A stretch of 64,000 bases of DNA from JAGOEY01 sp017997515 (GTDB lineage Bacteria > Pseudomonadota > Gammaproteobacteria > Burkholderiales > Burkholderiaceae_C): the NCBI GenBank assembly GCA_026314275.1, contig CP111109.1, positions 2,170,001 to 2,234,000 on the forward strand, read 5' to 3'. A model generated the notes under the pieces. The model saw only the letters and a program-made list of their open reading frames with translations. It was not told where the DNA came from and did no database searches. Positions within the stretch are counted from its first letter, which is position 1, and the number at the start of each line of letters is the position of its first letter. A program made the translations under genes and the position numbers. Positions 59,794 to 64,000 of the stretch are shown here, in pieces.

Positions 59794-59834
59794 AAAAACC
59801 GCCACACAGCAATGTGTGGCGGTTTTTGTTTTTA
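59794..59834 (+). terminator. Rho-independent terminator after tRNA-fMet
   Basis: AACCGCCACACA and TGTGTGGCGGTT form a long perfect stem around a GCAA tetraloop, followed by TTTTTGTTTTT. A matching A run precedes it, so it can work for the convergent DUF445 gene as well. Confidence 0.92.
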
Positions 59835-59839
59835 CGGTG

Positions 59840-61105
59840 TCAGGTGGCCTTCAGCCATTGCGTGGCGGCATGGATACACAGGCCTACCAGCCCACCCACC
59901 AGCGTGCCATTGATACGGATGAACTGCAGGTCGCGCCCGATGTTGCGTTCCAGTTCATTGGTCAATTCCGTCGCATTCCAGTCCTGGATGCGGTGCACGA
60001 TGTAGCTGCGGATGTCTTCGCGGTAACGCTCAATGGGCACCGGCGCTGCGGCGAGGATCTGCGCATTGATCCATGCCTGTATGTCCGTATCCGCTTGCAG
60101 CTGTTTTCCGAGGGTGAGTGCCATCCCGGTGATACGTGCACGGATGGATGAATCCTCTTTGTCCAAATCGTGCTGCAACCATGTTTGCAGCGACTGCCAG
60201 AGTCCGTACACGTGGGCGTTGAAGGCAGGGTGGGCCAGTAATTCATCACGGATGGCTTCACCTTTGACCTGGAATTCCGGGTCTTCCTTGAGGCGCTGCG
60301 TAAAACCCGCCATCAGGCCGTCAAACCGCAGGCGCAGGATGTGTTGCGGGTCTTCTGCCATCTCGATGATGGTGCGCGCGACGGCTGCCACGATCTTGCG
60401 GGTGGCCATCTTGGCCGCAATGTTGTCGAGCCCTACATAACGCAGCCCTTTGACTTCGCGTGCAATGGCTTCGGTCAGTTCAGTCTGCAGGTTTTCACTC
60501 TGCAGCAAGGTCGCCACCTGCAGCAGCAGGTCGTCCAGCAACGCCTGGTGGCGGCCGCCTACCGTGAGGGTGTCCAGCACCTGCCCCGCAAGTTGCGAGA
60601 CATCGATTTTCTGCAGCCCTGCAGACGCCGCCTGGCGGATGAATTCCCGTGCCCGGCCATCGTCCAGCGCGTGCAGGCCATACCGTGCGGCTACCACCAG
60701 ATGCTGGCCGGTGGTCGCGGCATTCTCCGGCTGCACCAGCCAGTGGGCCAGTGTGCCCGCAGGATCAAAACTGCGGATCTTGTCGAGCAACTGCGGAGTG
60801 CCCAAGAAGTTGTCGCAGATAAAACTCGCCAGATTTTCGCCAATACGGTCCTTGTTCTTCGGAATGATGGCGGTGTGGGGAATCGGCAGACCCAGCGGAT
60901 GGCGAAACAGCGCTACCACCGCAAACCAGTCGGCAATGGCTCCGACCATCGCCGCTTCGGAAAATGCCGCCACATAAGCCCAGGCCGGATGGCGCTGTTC
61001 CATGGCCACGGCCAGAACATACAGCGCGCCTGCGCCGCACAGCAGCGCCAGCGCAATACCTTTCATCCGTGCCAGGCGCTGGGCCTGCAGAACCGATTCA
61101 GCCAT
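59840..61105 (-). CDS. DUF445 family membrane protein
   Basis: A 421-residue protein. Two N-terminal membrane helices (GIALALLCGAGALYVLAVAM, WAYVAAFSEAAMVGAIADWF) precede a long helical domain with FRHPLGLPIPHTAIIPKNKDRIGENLASFI, the DUF445 hallmark, and the C terminus returns to the membrane (INGTLVGGLVGLCIHAATQWL). Function unknown; related proteins are annotated YjiN. ATG 61105 overlaps the preceding oxidoreductase stop by eight bases, so they form an operon. Confidence 0.9.
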   Translation of the reverse strand: MAESVLQAQRLARMKGIALALLCGAGALYVLAVAMEQRHPAWAYVAAFSEAAMVGAIADWFAVVALFRHPLGLPIPHTAIIPKNKDRIGENLASFICDNFLGTPQLLDKIRSFDPAGTLAHWLVQPENAATTGQHLVVAARYGLHALDDGRAREFIRQAASAGLQKIDVSQLAGQVLDTLTVGGRHQALLDDLLLQVATLLQSENLQTELTEAIAREVKGLRYVGLDNIAAKMATRKIVAAVARTIIEMAEDPQHILRLRFDGLMAGFTQRLKEDPEFQVKGEAIRDELLAHPAFNAHVYGLWQSLQTWLQHDLDKEDSSIRARITGMALTLGKQLQADTDIQAWINAQILAAAPVPIERYREDIRSYIVHRIQDWNATELTNELERNIGRDLQFIRINGTLVGGLVGLCIHAATQWLKAT

Positions 61106-63194
61106 GCGGAGCGGGCTGGACAACAACGGGTTGTACGTCCACCAGGCAGTCGTAGAACGTGGGCGCGCGGCCCAGGTCGGTCAGCCGCTGGCTTGTGAGC
61201 TGGTTGACATTGGTGCCGTCCACACCCAGCTTGCGCCACCAGATACCCAGGCCATGCACCACACCGTGCCGGGCGCGGCTGGACACCTTGGCCTTACACA
61301 CGTGTTCCCCCCGGCTGTTGAACACCCGCACCAGCATGCCGGATGTGATGCCACGGGTTTCGGCGTCTGCCGCGCAGATCTCCAGCAGCGGTTCCCCTTC
61401 GATGTCGCGCAGGCTTTTCACATTCACGAAGCTGGAGTTAAGAAAGTTGCGTGCAGGCGGTGAAATCATGGCCAGCGGGTAGGCGCCGGGTGCTCCCGCG
61501 GGTTCGTAGTTGGGCAGGTAGTCCGGCACGCCGTCCAGCCCTTGTGCTGCCAGCCGTGCGCTGAAGAACTCACACTTACCAGATGGCGTCGGAAACCCGC
61601 CTTCGGCAAACGGTGCCTCGGGCAGGGACAGGCTGGCAAACCCCCGCTCCAGCAACTGCTTGAAATCCACCTTGTCGCCATAAGCCTGCCGGCACAGCGT
61701 GGCGTCGTCCTCGGCAAAACACGAGTCGGTAAAGCCCATGCGCTGCGCCAGCGCCCGGAATACTGCGGTGTTGGGCCAGGCCTCACCCACTGGCGCAATG
61801 GCAGGCCGGTTCAGCAGCACATCGGTGTGGCCATAGGCGACGTGTACGTCCCAGTGCTCCAGCTGGGTGGTGGCGGGCAGAACATAGTCGGCGTAATCCA
61901 CAGTGTCGGTCTGGAAGTGCTCCAGCACCACGGTGAAAAGGTCTTCGCGCGCAAACCCGGCAACCACCTTGGCAGACTCGGGTGCCACCGCCACTGGGTT
62001 GCTGTTGTAGACCACCACGGCGTCGATACGCGGGCCAAACTCCGGTGATGCCGCACGCAGCAGATCATCCCCAATCGTGGACATGTTGATGGTGCGGGGC
62101 AGGGGGCCAGCGATCAGGTCTGGCCGTTGTAATGCCGCACGGTCCACCGGGAAGTGGCCCGAGCTGGACAGCAGCATGCCGCCCGCCCGGTGCCGCCAGG
62201 CCCCCGTCAGCGCGGGCAGGCAGGCCACCGCCCGCGTCGCATTACCACCGCCACGGGCACGCTGCATGCCGTAGTTCAGTCGGATGGCGGCGGGCTGCGT
62301 GGTGCCGTAGTCGCGTGCCAGTGTGCGGATTTGTTCGGCAGGAATGCCGCAGACCACCGCCGCCCGCTCCGGGCTCCATTGCAAGGCCCGCGCCCGCAGT
62401 GCGTCCCAGCCCAGGGTGTGCTGGGCAATGTAGTCGTGGTCGAGCCAGTCGTGGGTGACCAGCTCATGCACCAGCGCCAGTGCCAGCGCCGCATCGGTGC
62501 CTGGCAGCAGGGCGATGTGTTCATGGCATTTGTCGGCGGTCTCGGTCTTGCGCGGGTCGATACACACCAGCCGTGCGCCGTTGCGTTTGGCCTGCTGGGC
62601 GTAGCGCCAGAAGTGGAGGTTGCTGGCAATCGAGTTGCTGCCCCAGACCAGGATCAGCTGTGCTTCGGCGAAATGCTCCACCTTCATGCCGACCTTGCCG
62701 CCCAGCGTCTGCACCAGCCCTTCGGCCCCCGCTGATGCACAGATGGTGCGGTCCAGCAACGATGCCCCCAGCCGGTGGAAAAACCGCCGGTCCATACTTT
62801 CGCCCTGCACCAGCCCCATGGTGCCGGCGTAGTTGTACGGCAGGATGGCCTGCGGGTCACGTGCCGCAATGGCACCCAGCCGGGCGGCAATATCGGCCAA
62901 AGCAGCATCCCAGCTGACCTGCTCGAACTGGCCCGAACCCTTGGGGCCCACCCGTTTGAGCGGGTGCAGGAGCCGTTCGGGGTGGTAGGTGCGCTCGGTG
63001 TAACGCGACACCTTGGTGCACAGCACACCATCGGTATGCGGGTGTGCCGGGTTGCCTTGCACCTTCAGCGCCACGCCATTGGCTACGGTGGTGACCAAGG
63101 AGCAGGTGTCCGGGCAGTCGTGGGGGCAGGCCCCCACGGTGTGTTGTGTGCCTGCATCAGCCGGATGTTCGTGACCACGTTCCAAAAGTTTCAT
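61098..63194 (-). CDS. Molybdopterin oxidoreductase (DMSO-reductase family)
   Basis: A 698-residue molybdopterin enzyme without signal peptide. The N-terminal [4Fe-4S] site is CPHDCPDTC plus a downstream LCTK cysteine; SYNYAGTMG-type PYNYAGTMGLVQGESMDRRF, WGSNSIASNLHFWRYA, DPRKTETADKCHEHIALLPG and YNSNPVAVAPE contact the cofactor. The C-terminal beta-barrel has NFLNSSFVNVKSLRDIEGEP. It is formate-dehydrogenase/biotin-sulfoxide-like; the physiological substrate is unclear. A divergent binding-protein gene begins 50 bases upstream. Confidence 0.92.
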   Translation of the reverse strand: MKLLERGHEHPADAGTQHTVGACPHDCPDTCSLVTTVANGVALKVQGNPAHPHTDGVLCTKVSRYTERTYHPERLLHPLKRVGPKGSGQFEQVSWDAALADIAARLGAIAARDPQAILPYNYAGTMGLVQGESMDRRFFHRLGASLLDRTICASAGAEGLVQTLGGKVGMKVEHFAEAQLILVWGSNSIASNLHFWRYAQQAKRNGARLVCIDPRKTETADKCHEHIALLPGTDAALALALVHELVTHDWLDHDYIAQHTLGWDALRARALQWSPERAAVVCGIPAEQIRTLARDYGTTQPAAIRLNYGMQRARGGGNATRAVACLPALTGAWRHRAGGMLLSSSGHFPVDRAALQRPDLIAGPLPRTINMSTIGDDLLRAASPEFGPRIDAVVVYNSNPVAVAPESAKVVAGFAREDLFTVVLEHFQTDTVDYADYVLPATTQLEHWDVHVAYGHTDVLLNRPAIAPVGEAWPNTAVFRALAQRMGFTDSCFAEDDATLCRQAYGDKVDFKQLLERGFASLSLPEAPFAEGGFPTPSGKCEFFSARLAAQGLDGVPDYLPNYEPAGAPGAYPLAMISPPARNFLNSSFVNVKSLRDIEGEPLLEICAADAETRGITSGMLVRVFNSRGEHVCKAKVSSRARHGVVHGLGIWWRKLGVDGTNVNQLTSQRLTDLGRAPTFYDCLVDVQPVVVQPAPHG

Positions 63195-63244
63195 GTATTG
63201 TTACCAAAAGAATCATTGCCCCACCTAACCCAGAGCACACCACC

Positions 63245-64000
63245 ATGCCCCTGCTGCCCCGCCCGCTGACCCGCCGCCAATTCTCCGTCGCCACCGGCGC
63301 TGCCCTGGTAGGCGCATCGCGCATATCACTCGCCCAGGGGGAGGACAAGATCATTGTGGGCCAGTCGGCCCCGTTCACTGGGCCTGCTGCGCAGCTGGGT
63401 ATCCAGTTTTACCAGGGGGCCAAGCTGCATTTTGACCGGGTCAACGCCCAGGGCGGCGGCCTGCGTCCGATTGAAATCCGCAACCTGGACGACGGCTACG
63501 AGCCCGAACGCTGCGCCGAGAACACCCGCAAATTCATCGACGACGACGTGCTGGCACTGTTCGGCTACATCGGCACCCCTACCAGCCTGGCGGCGCTGCC
63601 TTTGGCGGTGAAGGCGCGGGTGCCGTTTTTTGCCCCCTTCACCGGGGCCATGTCGCTGCGCGAACCGTTCCACCGCAACGTGTTCCATGTGCGTGCGTCG
63701 TACAACGACGAAACGGCGCTCATCGTGAAACAGCTCACCGAACTGGGCTTGAAGAAAATTGCGGTGTTCTACCAGAACGACGCCTATGGCAAGGCCGGCC
63801 TCGACGGCGTGACCCTGGCCCTGGCCGCACAAAACCTCAAACCGGTGGCGCTGGCCACGGTGGAGCGTAATTCGGTCGATGTGGCCGCTGCAGTGCAGAA
63901 ACTGGTGGCGGCCGCTCCCGACGCGGTGGTGCAGGTCAGTGCCTACAAGTCGTGTGCAGCCTTTGTGCGGGCGGCACGCAAGGCCGGGTATGGCGGCACT
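63245..64000 (+). CDS. ABC transporter substrate-binding protein (branched-chain amino acid type), partial
   Basis: 252 codons are present and the gene continues beyond the window. The signal peptide carries a twin-arginine-like start (LTRRQFSVATGAALVGASRI) and is cut near SLAQG. The mature part is a LivJ/periplasmic-binding type 1 fold: IIVGQSAPFTGPAAQLGIQF, GAKLHFDRVNAQGGG, LFGYIGTPTSLAALPLA and VFYQNDAYGKAGLDGVTLAL. Ligands in this group range from branched-chain amino acids to aromatic acids and amides. The permease genes would lie further downstream. Confidence 0.92.
   Translation, partial: MPLLPRPLTRRQFSVATGAALVGASRISLAQGEDKIIVGQSAPFTGPAAQLGIQFYQGAKLHFDRVNAQGGGLRPIEIRNLDDGYEPERCAENTRKFIDDDVLALFGYIGTPTSLAALPLAVKARVPFFAPFTGAMSLREPFHRNVFHVRASYNDETALIVKQLTELGLKKIAVFYQNDAYGKAGLDGVTLALAAQNLKPVALATVERNSVDVAAAVQKLVAAAPDAVVQVSAYKSCAAFVRAARKAGYGGT

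Overview
This window looks like a chromosomal segment of a betaproteobacterium of the order Burkholderiales, most probably a Comamonadaceae member (Rhodoferax/Acidovorax-like). Three things suggest this: high-GC genes, family-typical genes (DUF3567, PhaM, Bug-type binding proteins, DUF2946), and short dispersed palindromes ending in GCGCTAGAGGCC of the kind I associate with that family. The genus is an inference.

Layout. 1-20,000 holds metabolic and housekeeping genes: glcD (cut by the window edge), a methyltransferase, purU-lysR, a beta-alanine:pyruvate-type aminotransferase, a ChaN lipoprotein, an AbrB-family membrane protein, an IclR regulator facing a fumarylacetoacetate-hydrolase/Bug-receptor pair across an inverted-repeat operator, a copper trio (DUF2946, YcnI, PCuAC), phaM and a FIST protein. 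20,000-30,800 is more accessory: a ceramidase-like membrane protein, an MFS-acyltransferase fusion, an isolated trypsin-like protease in AT-richer DNA, slyX, a DUF2145 gene whose last codons are displaced by an IS5-family element, a coiled-coil/zinc-ribbon protein and a frameshifted diguanylate cyclase. 30,761-34,475 is a five-gene signalling cassette (roadblock/LC7, PAS, cytoplasmic PhnD-like, pseudo-receiver-like, unknown).

34,633-44,802 holds tgt-queA facing recG. Behind recG, tightly packed and partly overlapping, come an AAA ATPase, a PIN-like nuclease and an RNA ligase, followed by oxyR, a DyP peroxidase and ubiA. The ATPase-PIN-ligase trio is the best candidate for an undescribed system: an RNA cut/repair or conflict module between recG and the redox regulator oxyR. 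44,942-47,272 is an envelope lipoprotein operon (CsgG-like, DUF4810, DUF799). It is followed by a broken XRE regulator and the phytase-like/proC/SMR operon.

50,536-59,672 is the spc-alpha ribosomal operon (rplN to rplQ with secY and rpoA), starting from its own promoter, detached from rpsQ and without infA between secY and rpmJ. An initiator tRNA with promoter and terminator follows, then DUF445, a molybdopterin oxidoreductase and a partial ABC binding protein.

Repeats are unusually informative. Four 163-bp copies of a MITE-like element with 18-bp terminal inverted repeats lie at gene edges, one supplying a stop codon and two abutting start codons. There is a 161-bp near-palindrome between oxyR and the DyP gene, two copies of a roughly 95-bp repeat (one inside the rpoA-rplQ gap), and about eight copies of a 55-75-bp palindrome, two of them inside reading frames. 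Three genes carry single-base frameshifts that could be real decay or sequence error.
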